Under the pieces are notes generated by a model. That model did no database searches. It was not told where the DNA came from and worked only from the letters and a program-made list of their open reading frames with translations. The position numbers were made by a program, and so were the translations under genes. From Mucilaginibacter sp. (GTDB taxonomy: Bacteria; Bacteroidota; Bacteroidia; Sphingobacteriales; Sphingobacteriaceae), in contig NZ_JANYGH010000016.1 in the NCBI RefSeq assembly GCF_025362475.1, forward strand, positions 91,685-155,684: a stretch of 64,000 nt of DNA, given 5' to 3'. Shown here in pieces: positions 37,529 through 47,228 of the stretch (position 1 is the stretch's first letter; every line of letters begins with the position of its first letter).

Positions 37529-38290
37529 ATGCTACAGTATTTAATTCGTTTAGATGATTTGTGTCCAACAAATGATTTAGCAAAATGGGAGCGTTTCTTT
37601 AACTTGTTTGACAAGTATAATATAAAACCCATAATCGCTGTGATCCCGGATAATCAGGATCCTAAATTAAAAATCTGTGGTGATTTAAACCCTAATTACT
37701 GGCAACTGGTTCGTGATCTTCAAAAGAAAGGCTATATAATAGGTATGCACGGATTTGACCATTGCTATGTAAACCATAATTCGGGATTACTTAAGATCAA
37801 CAAAAGATCAGAATTTGCTGGGTTGCCATTTCATATCCAGGAAGAAAAAATAAAAGCCGCTGCCGCCATTTTTAAAAGAGAAGGTATTCACTCATCATTG
37901 TTTATTGCTCCTGCGCATACATTTGATCGTAATACACTTTTGGCCCTAAATAAATATACCGATATAAAAATCATAAGCGATGGTTTGTTAAAATCTCCTT
38001 ATATAAGATTTGGTTTCAATTGGATCCCGGTACAGTTGTCGGAGGTTGAACCTAAAACTAAAAACACATGGACTTTTAATTATCATCCGGAAACTTGTAG
38101 TAATAAAACTTTTCATGAGCTCGAAATCTTTTTAGCTATCTATCATGAAAATTTTGTCTCTCTCGATGATTTATCATTTGGCAATTTCACATGGAAAGAC
38201 AACCTCATGGAAAAATATTGCATTTACAAACGCCTTGGGCGCGATTTTATTAATGATATCATATCCTTCTTTGAAAAAATACCGGCCTAA
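37529..38290 (+). CDS. DUF2334 / polysaccharide deacetylase-like protein
   Basis: A 253-residue protein of the NodB-like beta/alpha-barrel superfamily, resembling DUF2334. LIRLDDLCPTND (about 5-16) carries the conserved Asp pair, GYIIGMHGFDHCY (about 68-80) the His metal ligands, and FIAPAHTFDRNTLLAL (about 128-143) the PAH motif. There is no signal peptide, so it would act on a cytoplasmic, lipid-linked or nucleotide-bound sugar rather than on exported polymer. Removal of an acetyl group from an N-acetylated sugar is plausible but not shown. Confidence 0.78.
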   Translation: MLQYLIRLDDLCPTNDLAKWERFFNLFDKYNIKPIIAVIPDNQDPKLKICGDLNPNYWQLVRDLQKKGYIIGMHGFDHCYVNHNSGLLKINKRSEFAGLPFHIQEEKIKAAAAIFKREGIHSSLFIAPAHTFDRNTLLALNKYTDIKIISDGLLKSPYIRFGFNWIPVQLSEVEPKTKNTWTFNYHPETCSNKTFHELEIFLAIYHENFVSLDDLSFGNFTWKDNLMEKYCIYKRLGRDFINDIISFFEKIPA

Positions 38291-38370
38291 CCATTTTTGA
38301 ATCTTTAGCTGCCCCGTTTACATTCATTTAAATAATCCAATTCAATTTTTTATTTATTTAACATAACACA

Positions 38371-39615
38371 ATGAAAATTCCATTTTCTCCACCTTATATT
38401 GATCAATCTGTAATTAATGAAGTTGTTGATACGCTTAATTCAAAATGGCTTACTACCGGGCCAAAGGTTGTAGCGCTTGAAAATGAAATGGTACAATTTA
38501 CATCATCAGATGCAGCCATATGTGTTAATTCGTGGACATCTGGAGCTATACTGATGCTGAAATGGTTTGGAATAAAGGAAGGAGATGAGGTTATTATACC
38601 AGCTTATACTTACTGCGCTACGGCCATGTGTGTATTGCATTGCGGTGCTGTGCCGGTTATTGTTGATGTTGATGACGATTTCTGCATATCACCGCAGGCA
38701 GTGCTCAATGCTATTACTTCCAAAACAAAAGCAATTATTGCTGTTGATTTTGCCGGATGGCCTTGTGATTATGAACAACTGAATGAGGTTATCTGCCGGC
38801 CCGAAATTAACGATCTGTTTATAGCCAACTCTGAGAAACAAAGAGCCTTGGGCAGGATACTTTTAATTGCAGATGCAGCTCACTCGCTGGGCGCAACAAT
38901 AAATGGTGTTGCGGCTGCAAAAAAAAGCGACATTGCCATATTTTCTTTCCATGCGGTTAAAAATATAACAACAGCAGAAGGCGGGTGTATATGTTTAAAC
39001 CTGCCTCCAAATTTTGATGTAGCTGCAGAGTATCGCTATTTAAAAATGTACACTTTAAACGGACAAACAAAAGATGCTTTTGCAAAATCAATTGGTGGCG
39101 GATGGAAATACGATATTCTTTTCCAGGGATTAAAAATTAACATGCCAGATATCTGCGCCGCAATTGGATTAGCACAAATCAGGAAGTATTTACCTGAACT
39201 TCTTCCGCTTCGAAAACTTATTGCGTTAAAGTATTGTAAAGGCTTTAAAAAAATGAGTTGGTTTATAGCTCCCCCATTAATAGATGAGGCTCGCGAATCA
39301 TCATACCATGTGTTTGCATTAAGAATTAGGGGTATATCAGAGGTTCAACGAGACAAGATCATTGATGATATTACAAGTAAAGGTGTGGCAGTTAATGTTC
39401 ATTTTATACCCTTACCAATGCTAACACTATTTAAAAGTTTAGGCTACCAGATTAACGATTACCCCTCTGCTTATTTGCAATATGCCCACGAAATTTCACT
39501 GCCCATTTATCCGCAATTGAATAATAGTGAGGTAGATTTTATTATAGAAACAGTAGTAGGCGCTGTTAATAAGCAATTGGCATATTCAAAGGAGTCGATA
39601 ACTATTGAAATGTAA
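38371..39615 (+). CDS. Second DegT/DnrJ/EryC1/StrS-family aminotransferase
   Basis: A 414-residue DegT-family PLP enzyme. Blocks: KIPFSPPYIDQSVINEVVDT, WLTTGPKVVALE, DEVIIPAYTYCATAMCVLHC, PLP aspartate in LIADAAHSLGA (about 168), and the Schiff-base lysine in FSFHAVKNITTAEGG (Lys about 196). It differs clearly from the aminotransferase at 34294 and probably acts on a different keto-sugar. Two different enzymes suggest at least two amino sugars in the repeat unit. Confidence 0.92.
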   Translation: MKIPFSPPYIDQSVINEVVDTLNSKWLTTGPKVVALENEMVQFTSSDAAICVNSWTSGAILMLKWFGIKEGDEVIIPAYTYCATAMCVLHCGAVPVIVDVDDDFCISPQAVLNAITSKTKAIIAVDFAGWPCDYEQLNEVICRPEINDLFIANSEKQRALGRILLIADAAHSLGATINGVAAAKKSDIAIFSFHAVKNITTAEGGCICLNLPPNFDVAAEYRYLKMYTLNGQTKDAFAKSIGGGWKYDILFQGLKINMPDICAAIGLAQIRKYLPELLPLRKLIALKYCKGFKKMSWFIAPPLIDEARESSYHVFALRIRGISEVQRDKIIDDITSKGVAVNVHFIPLPMLTLFKSLGYQINDYPSAYLQYAHEISLPIYPQLNNSEVDFIIETVVGAVNKQLAYSKESITIEM

Positions 39616-39646
39616 CGTTGGATTTTAAAAGTTTCACAAAAATAAA

Positions 39647-40240
39647 ATGATCTTAAAAAGATTTTTTGATGTGGTTTTTGCAATCGTAATAATATTGCTG
39701 CTAACGCCTTTGTTTTTGGTAATAGCAATTATTATTTCGCTTAACTCAAAAGGAGGCGTTATCTATTTGCAAAACAGGGTGGGGAAAAATGGAACTGAAT
39801 TTAAACTTTATAAATTCAGAACCATGTACCTCAATTCCGATAGGATGGGGCTATTAACAATTGGCTACAATGATTACAGGATCACCCCGGTTGGATATTG
39901 GCTCAGGAAATACAAACTTGATGAATTGCCTCAATTGTTTAATGTGCTTATTGGCGATATGAGTTTTGTGGGGCCACGGCCTGAAGTGCAAAAGTATGTA
40001 CAATTATATACAGAAAATCAGCTTAGAGTATTGAGCATTAAACCTGGAATAACTGACTGGGCTTCTATTAAGTACTTCAATGAAAATGAATTACTTGCAA
40101 ATTCTATCAACCCGGAAGAACTCTATATTAATAAAATAATACCTTCTAAAATCAGTCAAAACCTGGAATATATAGATAATCGTAATTTTTGGATGGACGC
40201 AAAAATAATTTTCTACACATTCAAGAAACTGTTTAAATAA
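39647..40240 (+). CDS. PglC-type initiating sugar-phosphate transferase
   Basis: A 197-residue monotopic bacterial sugar transferase of the small PglC/WcaJ-core type. MILKRFFDVVFAIVIILLLT (about 1-20) is the re-entrant membrane helix. GGVIYLQNRVGKNGTEFKLY and KFRTM follow, then the catalytic region RKYKLDELPQLFNVLIGDMS and FVGPRPE (about 90-115). These enzymes transfer a sugar-1-phosphate, often HexNAc, QuiNAc4NAc or a related sugar, from UDP to undecaprenyl phosphate and so start the repeat unit. No long N-terminal domain is present, unlike WbaP. Confidence 0.93.
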   Translation: MILKRFFDVVFAIVIILLLTPLFLVIAIIISLNSKGGVIYLQNRVGKNGTEFKLYKFRTMYLNSDRMGLLTIGYNDYRITPVGYWLRKYKLDELPQLFNVLIGDMSFVGPRPEVQKYVQLYTENQLRVLSIKPGITDWASIKYFNENELLANSINPEELYINKIIPSKISQNLEYIDNRNFWMDAKIIFYTFKKLFK

Positions 40241-40254
40241 AGCCATAACTGTTT

Positions 40255-41481
40255 ATGCTACTTAAAAAGTTTTTTGTTACTGGTGTTATTGTATTCTACC
40301 TGTATACGCTTGCCTTTGGCATTTTTATGACAGATTTATTAAGGATACCTGCACCCCTTATATTTTGTTTGTTATTGATTTTTTTTCTGCAAAAACCAGT
40401 ACAAAAATTCAGTTACTACTATGAAATGGTGGTATTCGCCATATCTCTATTCTTATATTTTATAGTTGGAATGGGAGATTACAAAGCTTTTTTTGCGGTT
40501 TTCGTAACCATAGGAACATGCGCTATATATTTTAATTATTTCATTGGCTTAAGTAAACAGCGTTTTAATGTATCAGTGTATATTTTTTTTGCCCTGTTGA
40601 TGCTCTCCATGGTAATTATGGTTTTAGATCATAGCTATTCGTCCATAATTGACCCTTTAAGAAGTAGAATGCTCGATGAGCAAGTTAAGCAAGCACCATC
40701 GGGGTTGTCAATAACCCAGTTTACTTTTGGATACCAGGTTGCTGCCTTTACTGTTTTTGTTTTTGTTGCGGCATGCACATTCAAACAAAATATAATACTA
40801 AAAGCACTTGTGCTTGGTGCTTGCCTTATTTGCATATACCTGGGCATGAATCGGTCTGCATTTGTAAGTTTTGGCGGAGCTGTTGTAATATTTCTATTTA
40901 TTTATTACCGTTATAAAGCAGTGCTTCTTGTTGTATTCACTATAGCCATCGGTTTTGCGGTTTACACTTATGTGTTAAAAGGAAATATGGATGAGAAGAA
41001 CAATATCCTATCCAAAAATCAGGCTAAAGAAGCTAACGAATATAACCGGGCAAATCTTGCTGCCGAAAATCTTAAAATCTTTGCTGATTATCCCTTTGGC
41101 CTTATATTTTACGGAAAAACTTGGGATGATGTAACTTATAGAAACCCATTATTCACTTTCGGGTTATCTTCACATAATGCATATTTAATGTTTATAACAT
41201 ACCTGGGGCCGTTTTTAGGACTTGGATTATTAGGCGCTATCTATTACAGGGTAGCCCGGCTGTTTTTTCAAACAATAAAAAATATCCGTTATAAAAACAA
41301 TGCTTTGTATTTGGCCCTGTTTTTCGCCTTTATCGCGGTTTCGCTTAATGCGCTATCACATAATGGATGGCTGATGAGTGTTGATGGGCCTACAATATTT
41401 CTGTATTTTGCTATACTTCAATATAATAATATCTACCAGCCTCAAAAAGATACCATAGATATTATAGAATCAAGACCTTAA
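40255..41481 (+). CDS. Wzy-type O-antigen/EPS polymerase
   Basis: A 408-residue polytopic membrane protein with about ten hydrophobic segments and a larger hydrophilic loop at about 245-300 (GNMDEKNNILSKNQAKEANE...FADYPFGLIFYG). This layout, and the motif SSHNAYLMFITYLGPFLGLG (about 305-324), is typical of O-antigen ligase/Wzy polymerases (Wzy_C-type). Primary sequences of Wzy proteins diverge strongly, so the call rests on topology and on the Wzx/Wzc context. Confidence 0.82.
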   Translation: MLLKKFFVTGVIVFYLYTLAFGIFMTDLLRIPAPLIFCLLLIFFLQKPVQKFSYYYEMVVFAISLFLYFIVGMGDYKAFFAVFVTIGTCAIYFNYFIGLSKQRFNVSVYIFFALLMLSMVIMVLDHSYSSIIDPLRSRMLDEQVKQAPSGLSITQFTFGYQVAAFTVFVFVAACTFKQNIILKALVLGACLICIYLGMNRSAFVSFGGAVVIFLFIYYRYKAVLLVVFTIAIGFAVYTYVLKGNMDEKNNILSKNQAKEANEYNRANLAAENLKIFADYPFGLIFYGKTWDDVTYRNPLFTFGLSSHNAYLMFITYLGPFLGLGLLGAIYYRVARLFFQTIKNIRYKNNALYLALFFAFIAVSLNALSHNGWLMSVDGPTIFLYFAILQYNNIYQPQKDTIDIIESRP

Positions 41482-41510
41482 GAATACTTTAACCTTATCA
41501 TTTTGTTATT

Positions 41511-42572
41511 ATGAAAAAGAAGTTATTTCTGATTGTTGGCTCTCTTGGAGCTGGTGGATCCGAGCGCGTTTATTGGCTGCTTTCACAATATTTTAACAAA
41601 GAAGAGTATGACGTATCTGTCGTTTTTTTAAATGGTAGCAATCGTTGTTATTCAACTGATATAGAGGGTGTTAAATTTATTGATCTTAAAACAATAAGAG
41701 CCTCCAGGTCATTTTTTAAGCTATATAACCTTTTTAAAGTTGAAAAACCCTATGCTGTTTTTTCAACAACAGATCATATTAATATATTAATAGCAATGAT
41801 AGCTTGTTTTATAAAGCTACCCCATTTAATAGCAAGGGCATCTAATAACCCTAAGCAAATGAGAGAGTTTTATGGTTTTAAGGCTCGGTTCTTTAATTTT
41901 TTTAGCAAATTCTTATTTTTCAAGTTTGATTTTATTGTCTGCCAGTCAGAAGAAATGCGCCAGTCAATTGCCAAACTGTATTCCATTAGCCTGGGTAAGT
42001 TAATAGTTATTCATAACCCGGTTAATCAATCCTGTATTTTAAAAGATCATCGAAGTATATCTGGTTTAAAACGATTAGTTGTTGTTAGTCGTCTTTCAAG
42101 GGAAAAAGGGTTGTTTAGATTGTTGGACGTTATAAAATCATTACCTCAAAATTATGTTTTAACAATTATTGGTGATGGCCCGCTGATGAATGTTCTGAAG
42201 GCACAAGTGAGCACCAATGATTTGGAAAGCAGAGTGTTTTTTACCGGCAATATAAATAATGTTGCTTTAAAAATATCTCAACATGATTTATTGGTTTTGA
42301 GTTCGTTTACCGAAGGATTTCCAAATGTTGTACTTGAATCACTATCTGTAGGAGTACCGGTAGTAACCTTTAGAGTTGGCGGCGTTGATGAATTAATTAA
42401 GGAAGGTTTTAATGGTTTTGTTGCCGAACAAAATGATGTAGTTAAGTTAAAAAGACAAATTATCCGTGCATGCAATCAAACATGGGAGCATGATAAAATT
42501 AAAGCCGATATAATAAACCGGTTCGCATTGGATAAAATAGGGCAGGCATATGAAACGCTTCTATTGAGATAA
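41511..42572 (+). CDS. Family 4 glycosyltransferase
   Basis: A 353-residue GT4 enzyme. It has KLFLIVGSLGAGGSERVYWL at the N-terminus, LVVVSRLSREKGLFRLLDVI (about 183-202), LTIIGDGPLM, and LSSFTEGFPNVVLESLSVGV (about 263-282) with the E-x7-E motif. Together with the other GT4 genes it would extend the lipid-linked repeat unit in the cytoplasm. The donor sugar is unknown. Confidence 0.92.
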   Translation: MKKKLFLIVGSLGAGGSERVYWLLSQYFNKEEYDVSVVFLNGSNRCYSTDIEGVKFIDLKTIRASRSFFKLYNLFKVEKPYAVFSTTDHINILIAMIACFIKLPHLIARASNNPKQMREFYGFKARFFNFFSKFLFFKFDFIVCQSEEMRQSIAKLYSISLGKLIVIHNPVNQSCILKDHRSISGLKRLVVVSRLSREKGLFRLLDVIKSLPQNYVLTIIGDGPLMNVLKAQVSTNDLESRVFFTGNINNVALKISQHDLLVLSSFTEGFPNVVLESLSVGVPVVTFRVGGVDELIKEGFNGFVAEQNDVVKLKRQIIRACNQTWEHDKIKADIINRFALDKIGQAYETLLLR

Positions 42573-42606
42573 CATAAATATTAACTTCTTTAAAAACTTT
42601 CATTTT

Positions 42607-44448
42607 ATGTGCGGAATATATGGATCAACAGTTAATTATCCCGACGAAGTAATACGGGCAAAATTAACAAGAGTACAGTTTCGCGGCCCTGATTATTCAG
42701 GTTTTGAACGCGTAGGATCTGTCATCTTAGGCCATAATCGCCTTGCGATTGTTGATTTGGATCATCGCTCAGATCAGCCATTCGCCTATAAACACCTGGT
42801 GGTTGTATTTAACGGAGAAATATATAATTACAAAGAAATAAAAACGAAGCTGATCACCTTAGGTTATTCGTTTAATACAGATTCAGATACAGAGGTACTT
42901 GCAGCAGCATATCTTGAATACGGCGAACGTTGTGTTTATCACTTTAATGGCATGTTTGCCTTTGCAATTTATAATACCAAAAATCGGCAATTTTTTGGAG
43001 CAAGGGACAGGCTTGGAAAAAAACCTTTTTATTATATCCATAACGGCCTCGATTTTGAATTTGCCAGTCAGCCAGCACAAATAAATATCGGTCGAAATGT
43101 AAACCTTGATGAAGGGGCAATAAATGAATATTTTATCTGGGGATATGTACCAGAACCCAAATCGGCCTGGAAAGAGGTCAAAAAACTTGAGGCCGGTTAT
43201 ACATTCACTTTCAATAGTGATACAGGGAAATTTCAAACAACAAAATACTGGGATCTTGATCTTGCCTATACAAACAAATATGAGGGAACATATTCTGAAG
43301 CTAAAACAGAACTCGAATTATTGTTAACAAATGCGGTAGATATCAGGATGCATGCAGATGTAAATTTGGGGGTCTTTCTTTCAGGGGGCGTTGATTCTTC
43401 ACTTGTTACAGCCCTTGCAGCTCAAAATAACGAAAACGTAAAAACCTTTTGCATAAAATTTAACCAGAAAGGTTTTGATGAAAGCGTATTTTCAGCCAAT
43501 ATAGCTAAACACCTTAAAACAGATCACCACATAATTGAATGTAACCCAAAAGAGGGGATGGATTTGATTGAAGATTTTGGAACATATTATGATGAACCAT
43601 TTGCCGACTCAAGCGCTATACCAACTTTGTTGTTGAGTAAATACACAAAAAAATATGTTACTGTAGCTTTGAGTGGCGATGGTGGGGATGAAAGCTTTAT
43701 GGGTTACGGCAGATATAAGTGGTTAAACCTTGTAAATTACTTGTTTAATTATCCATTGCCACTAAGAAAGACAATAGCGACAATTTTAAGAGTTTCACCA
43801 AATTATCGACACCAACTTATCGCGTTAGGGCTCTGTAATTCCCAAATAAGCACACTGTATGGATTAATGCTTGGTGGCCTTGAGTATTCATGGCTCAAAC
43901 AACCAAACGCGGGCTTAGATGTGCCTTTTATGGATATCTGGTCATCAAAATCAACGAGTATATTACAAAAAATGTCAACTTTTGACATTAAAACATACCT
44001 AAATGGCGATATTAATACCAAAGTAGATCGTGCCTCTATGGCATTTGCAGTAGAGGCCAGGGCGCCGCTTATGGATCACCGGGTGGTTACTTTTGCTCAG
44101 AATCTGCCAGATAGCTATAAGTTTCAATATAAATCACAAAAAAGGATTTTAAAGGATATACTATACCAGTATGTTCCAGCTAAATTTTTCGCCAGGCCAA
44201 AATCTGGCTTTACAATACCGCTGCAGTTTTGGTTTAGAAATGAATTAAAAGATTATGTTCTTGATCAATTATCATTAAGCGAATTAAAAAACATTCCCGG
44301 CGTTGATGCAACAAAGGCATTAATGATGATAAATGAACATATGGATGGTAAGTGGAACCGCTTCCCTCAAATATGGAAATTATTAGTGTTTACGCAATGG
44401 TTAAAGAATCAAAAAAATAACCCGGTCCTTACATATCAAACTGTTTAA
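42607..44448 (+). CDS. asnB: AsnB-type glutamine-dependent amidotransferase
   Basis: A 613-residue class B asparagine-synthetase-like enzyme. MCGIYGSTVN carries the glutaminase Cys2. RGPDYSGFE, NGEIYNYKEI, and the SGGVDSSL PP-loop (about 260-267) of the synthetase domain follow, then SGDGGDESFMGYGRYKW (about 356-372) and DRASMAFAVEARAPLMDHRV (about 476-495). True asparagine synthesis is possible, but in polysaccharide loci AsnB-like proteins (for example WbpS in Pseudomonas) are linked to amidation of uronic-acid carboxyls. The TviB product made by this locus would be such a uronic acid. Confidence 0.9.
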   Translation: MCGIYGSTVNYPDEVIRAKLTRVQFRGPDYSGFERVGSVILGHNRLAIVDLDHRSDQPFAYKHLVVVFNGEIYNYKEIKTKLITLGYSFNTDSDTEVLAAAYLEYGERCVYHFNGMFAFAIYNTKNRQFFGARDRLGKKPFYYIHNGLDFEFASQPAQINIGRNVNLDEGAINEYFIWGYVPEPKSAWKEVKKLEAGYTFTFNSDTGKFQTTKYWDLDLAYTNKYEGTYSEAKTELELLLTNAVDIRMHADVNLGVFLSGGVDSSLVTALAAQNNENVKTFCIKFNQKGFDESVFSANIAKHLKTDHHIIECNPKEGMDLIEDFGTYYDEPFADSSAIPTLLLSKYTKKYVTVALSGDGGDESFMGYGRYKWLNLVNYLFNYPLPLRKTIATILRVSPNYRHQLIALGLCNSQISTLYGLMLGGLEYSWLKQPNAGLDVPFMDIWSSKSTSILQKMSTFDIKTYLNGDINTKVDRASMAFAVEARAPLMDHRVVTFAQNLPDSYKFQYKSQKRILKDILYQYVPAKFFARPKSGFTIPLQFWFRNELKDYVLDQLSLSELKNIPGVDATKALMMINEHMDGKWNRFPQIWKLLVFTQWLKNQKNNPVLTYQTV

Positions 44449-44454
44449 TACTTT

Positions 44455-45186
44455 ATGATTCAAATTAAAAGTAGGGCTATGCGTTTAGTACCTTACAATG
44501 TTGTATGGTTTGCCGACAAGCCCTCCAAATGGAAATGCCTCTTTAGCTATTATAAACAAAGTGCTTGCCACAACAATATTCCAGGGTATCGTAGAGAACC
44601 CTTTTTTACAAAAACAATTGACATTGGAGCTCCTCAGGCTGTTTTTGAGGCCGGTTTTGACCAAAACACCAACTACGAAATACGCAGAGCAATAAAAGAT
44701 GGAGTTACAACGGCCCCCGAAACTGAAATAAAACGTTTCATTGATTTCTACAATTTATTTGCAGTAACCAAAAATCTACCAACGCTCACCCGTGAATTCT
44801 ATAAGTTTCAATCGTGTCTTGTTATAACAAAGGCTATCTACCAGGATCAGGATATTGTTATGCATGCTTACTTACGCGATGATTCCTTAAAAAGGGTAAG
44901 ATTATTGCACTCGGCGTCGCTTTTCAGAACCGAAAAAGACAACCAGCTGAAAGCGGTAATCGGCAGAGCAAATCGATTATTACATTTTAAGGATATGTGT
45001 TTTTTTAAACAGCATGGTTTTGAAGTTTATGATATGGGGGGATACGCCCATGGTACCGCAGACGAGGCTTTGAAGAGAATAAATCAATTCAAGGATAGTT
45101 TTGGTGGTAATCTGGTACAGGAAAGTGATTATTTACCAGTGTTGGGGCTTGTTCTGATGTTTTTCACAAGATTATTAAAAGCATGA
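44455..45186 (+). CDS. FemAB/GNAT-fold acyl- or aminoacyltransferase-like protein
   Basis: A 243-residue protein with a FemAB-like C-terminal GNAT fold. NTNYEIRRAIKDGVTT (about 71-86) resembles the KxRRAxKxGV block of FemAB/GNAT_6 proteins, and the C-terminus HGFEVYDMGGYAHGTADEAL with NQFKDSFGGNLVQESDYL (about 190-230) matches the YDFGG / FK-x-FGG pattern. The substrate is not known; members transfer acyl or aminoacyl groups to cell-wall or polysaccharide acceptors. It follows asnB by 6 bp and overlaps the next gene by ATGA. ATG at 44479 is an alternative start. Confidence 0.65.
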   Translation: MIQIKSRAMRLVPYNVVWFADKPSKWKCLFSYYKQSACHNNIPGYRREPFFTKTIDIGAPQAVFEAGFDQNTNYEIRRAIKDGVTTAPETEIKRFIDFYNLFAVTKNLPTLTREFYKFQSCLVITKAIYQDQDIVMHAYLRDDSLKRVRLLHSASLFRTEKDNQLKAVIGRANRLLHFKDMCFFKQHGFEVYDMGGYAHGTADEALKRINQFKDSFGGNLVQESDYLPVLGLVLMFFTRLLKA

Positions 45187-46097
45187 AATTATTAGGGATA
45201 TTAGATTCAATTAGAAATAAACTGTTTTCTTACGATAAATGGAATATTGGCTACATTTCACAAACCCCCGAAAATCTTATACTCACACAAAGGCTAAACG
45301 GGAAGATTAACTGGTTAAGAGAAGGTGCTGCGGATTATGCAGCTGATCCTTTTGCGGTAAATATAAATGGTCATATGCATTTATATTATGAAGAACTTAA
45401 TTTTTGGAAAGGCAAAGGAGTAATCATGATGATGGATACTTTGCATTTTAGGAATAAAAAGAAGGTTAAAGGCATCATGAAAGATTCAATACACCTATCG
45501 TACCCATACTTGTTTACCGCCGATGACAGTTTGTATTGCATTCCTGAAACAGGGTCGGCTAAACAGGTAGCCCTATATCAAATTGATGTAGAGAACCCGT
45601 CAAAATTTAAGAAGATAAAAGTTATACTGGAAGGCCAGGCCTTTGTAGATAGCTCAATCATCTACTTTCAAAATAAATATTGGTTATTTACCAGCGTATC
45701 TGGCAAGCAAGGAGAACTGTATGTGTTTTATTCAGATACTTTGGAAGATTCATTTAAGGCACATGCCTTAAATCCTATTAATGTTGCTTCAAATGTGAGC
45801 AGATCTGCGGGGCGCTTATTCATTGTTGGCAAAAAATTGTACATGCCAAGTCAAAATCCCGAAATACGTTACGGCGGATCGGTTATGATCAACGAAATCA
45901 CAACTATTACCGAAACTGATTTTAAATATAATACCGCTTTTGAGCTATTGCCCCAGTTACCATATGATCAGGGCTTACACACCATAAATTTTGCAGGCGA
46001 CCTACTTATTGTTGATGGTAAACGTAAGGTGTTTAGTGTTTTAGGACCTGTAAAAAAGGTAATTAGAAAATTTAGAAACCTTAATAAGCATAATTAA
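45183..46097 (+). CDS. Five-bladed beta-propeller protein (GINT1_N / GH43-like fold)
   Basis: A 304-residue protein with propeller-like repeats: AADPFAVNINGHMHLYYEEL (about 55-74), HLSYPYLFTADDSLYCIPET (about 99-118), AFVDSSIIYFQNKYWLFTSV, and RSAGRLFIVGKKLYMPSQNP. The ADPF-x-YYEE pattern is that of the N-terminal domain of glucosamine inositolphosphorylceramide transferase-like proteins and of GH43/32-type propellers, often found in EPS loci. Catalytic residues cannot be assigned with certainty and there is no signal peptide. Its role, perhaps a sugar-binding or transferase module, is inferred from its neighbours, to which it is directly coupled. Confidence 0.65.
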   Translation: MKLLGILDSIRNKLFSYDKWNIGYISQTPENLILTQRLNGKINWLREGAADYAADPFAVNINGHMHLYYEELNFWKGKGVIMMMDTLHFRNKKKVKGIMKDSIHLSYPYLFTADDSLYCIPETGSAKQVALYQIDVENPSKFKKIKVILEGQAFVDSSIIYFQNKYWLFTSVSGKQGELYVFYSDTLEDSFKAHALNPINVASNVSRSAGRLFIVGKKLYMPSQNPEIRYGGSVMINEITTITETDFKYNTAFELLPQLPYDQGLHTINFAGDLLIVDGKRKVFSVLGPVKKVIRKFRNLNKHN

Positions 46098-47168
46098 ATG
46101 CCCGAGCTAAAAACCAAATTAGTTTTTGTTTCCATGTCTGACAAAGCTAATGGTGCAGAAAGCATATTGCTGATGGGGGCACATGCAAGTAATTCACCTT
46201 TGATTTTTCTAAAAAAATCAATTCAGGGGGGATTGAAAATCCCTGACGGAGTTGATTCTAAATATGTGACTGATAAAAGCATGCTAATTGGTTTTATCGG
46301 GCTTTTAAAATTATTAAAACCGTATAAATCCGGATATATTATTATCAGTTCTCATCCATATTTAAATGCTTACCTCGGGTTTTTAAAGCGGATGGGTTTC
46401 ATAAAATCAAGACTAATAGTCAGAGAGTGTACTTCTGTTTTTATAAGATATAAAGGTTTAAAAAAGTGGAGTTATCAAGTGGCATATCGCCTGGGCTATC
46501 CTGCAGCAAATTTAGTTGTTTGCCAAACAAACATGATGCGTGATATTTTTTTGAAAAACGCGCCTTTTGTTGATGGTCAAAAAGTGATTGTTCAGAAAAA
46601 CCCGGTTGATGTGGATCAAAACGTCCGGAAAGCTGATTTGCCGTTGGATGATGCAGATGCCGGTACTAATTATATTTGCGCCGCTGGTCGTTTGATTCCC
46701 GAAAAAGGATTTTATAATTTGATAAGTGCTTTTAGGGAAATTGAATCGCATTTTCCGGATTTGAAATTATTGATTTTTGGCGAAGGACCAGAAAAGAACT
46801 CTTTGGAAAAGCTTATTAAAACTTGTGGGTTACAGCATAGAGTAATTTTAAAAGGTTGGACTGACAATCCAATGCCGTATTTTAAACATGCAAAAGTATG
46901 TGTCGTATCCTCTTTAAAAGAGGGCTTCCCCAATGTCTTATTGCAAATGATGAGCCTTAATCCTGTTGTTGTTTGTACAAAATGTGCCGGGGGGATAGAA
47001 GATATTCCAGGCATTTTTAAAGCCGATGTAAATAATGTAGATGCATTATTACTTGCTATCAGTAAAGCACTAAAATCAAATACTGATAACAAAAAGTTAA
47101 TCGGGCATTATATTGAGAATCGAACTCCGGAGATTTTTGTAAATTCTATATTAAAAGCTTTAGTCTAA
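46098..47168 (+). CDS. Family 4 glycosyltransferase
   Basis: A 356-residue GT4 enzyme. YICAAGRLIPEKGFYNLISA (about 193-212), LLIFGEGPEKNSLEKLI, and VVSSLKEGFPNVLLQMMSLN (about 274-293) form the C-terminal donor domain, though the second Glu of the E-x7-E motif is replaced by Gln (EGFPNVLLQ). The start codon directly follows the stop of the propeller gene. This is the last gene of the tightly packed section of the operon; the next gene is 60 bp downstream. Confidence 0.88.
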   Translation: MPELKTKLVFVSMSDKANGAESILLMGAHASNSPLIFLKKSIQGGLKIPDGVDSKYVTDKSMLIGFIGLLKLLKPYKSGYIIISSHPYLNAYLGFLKRMGFIKSRLIVRECTSVFIRYKGLKKWSYQVAYRLGYPAANLVVCQTNMMRDIFLKNAPFVDGQKVIVQKNPVDVDQNVRKADLPLDDADAGTNYICAAGRLIPEKGFYNLISAFREIESHFPDLKLLIFGEGPEKNSLEKLIKTCGLQHRVILKGWTDNPMPYFKHAKVCVVSSLKEGFPNVLLQMMSLNPVVVCTKCAGGIEDIPGIFKADVNNVDALLLAISKALKSNTDNKKLIGHYIENRTPEIFVNSILKALV

Positions 47169-47228
47169 TAAACCTCAAACATCACTTATTCTTTAAGTGA
47201 TCATTATTCACTATTTAAATTAAATGTC

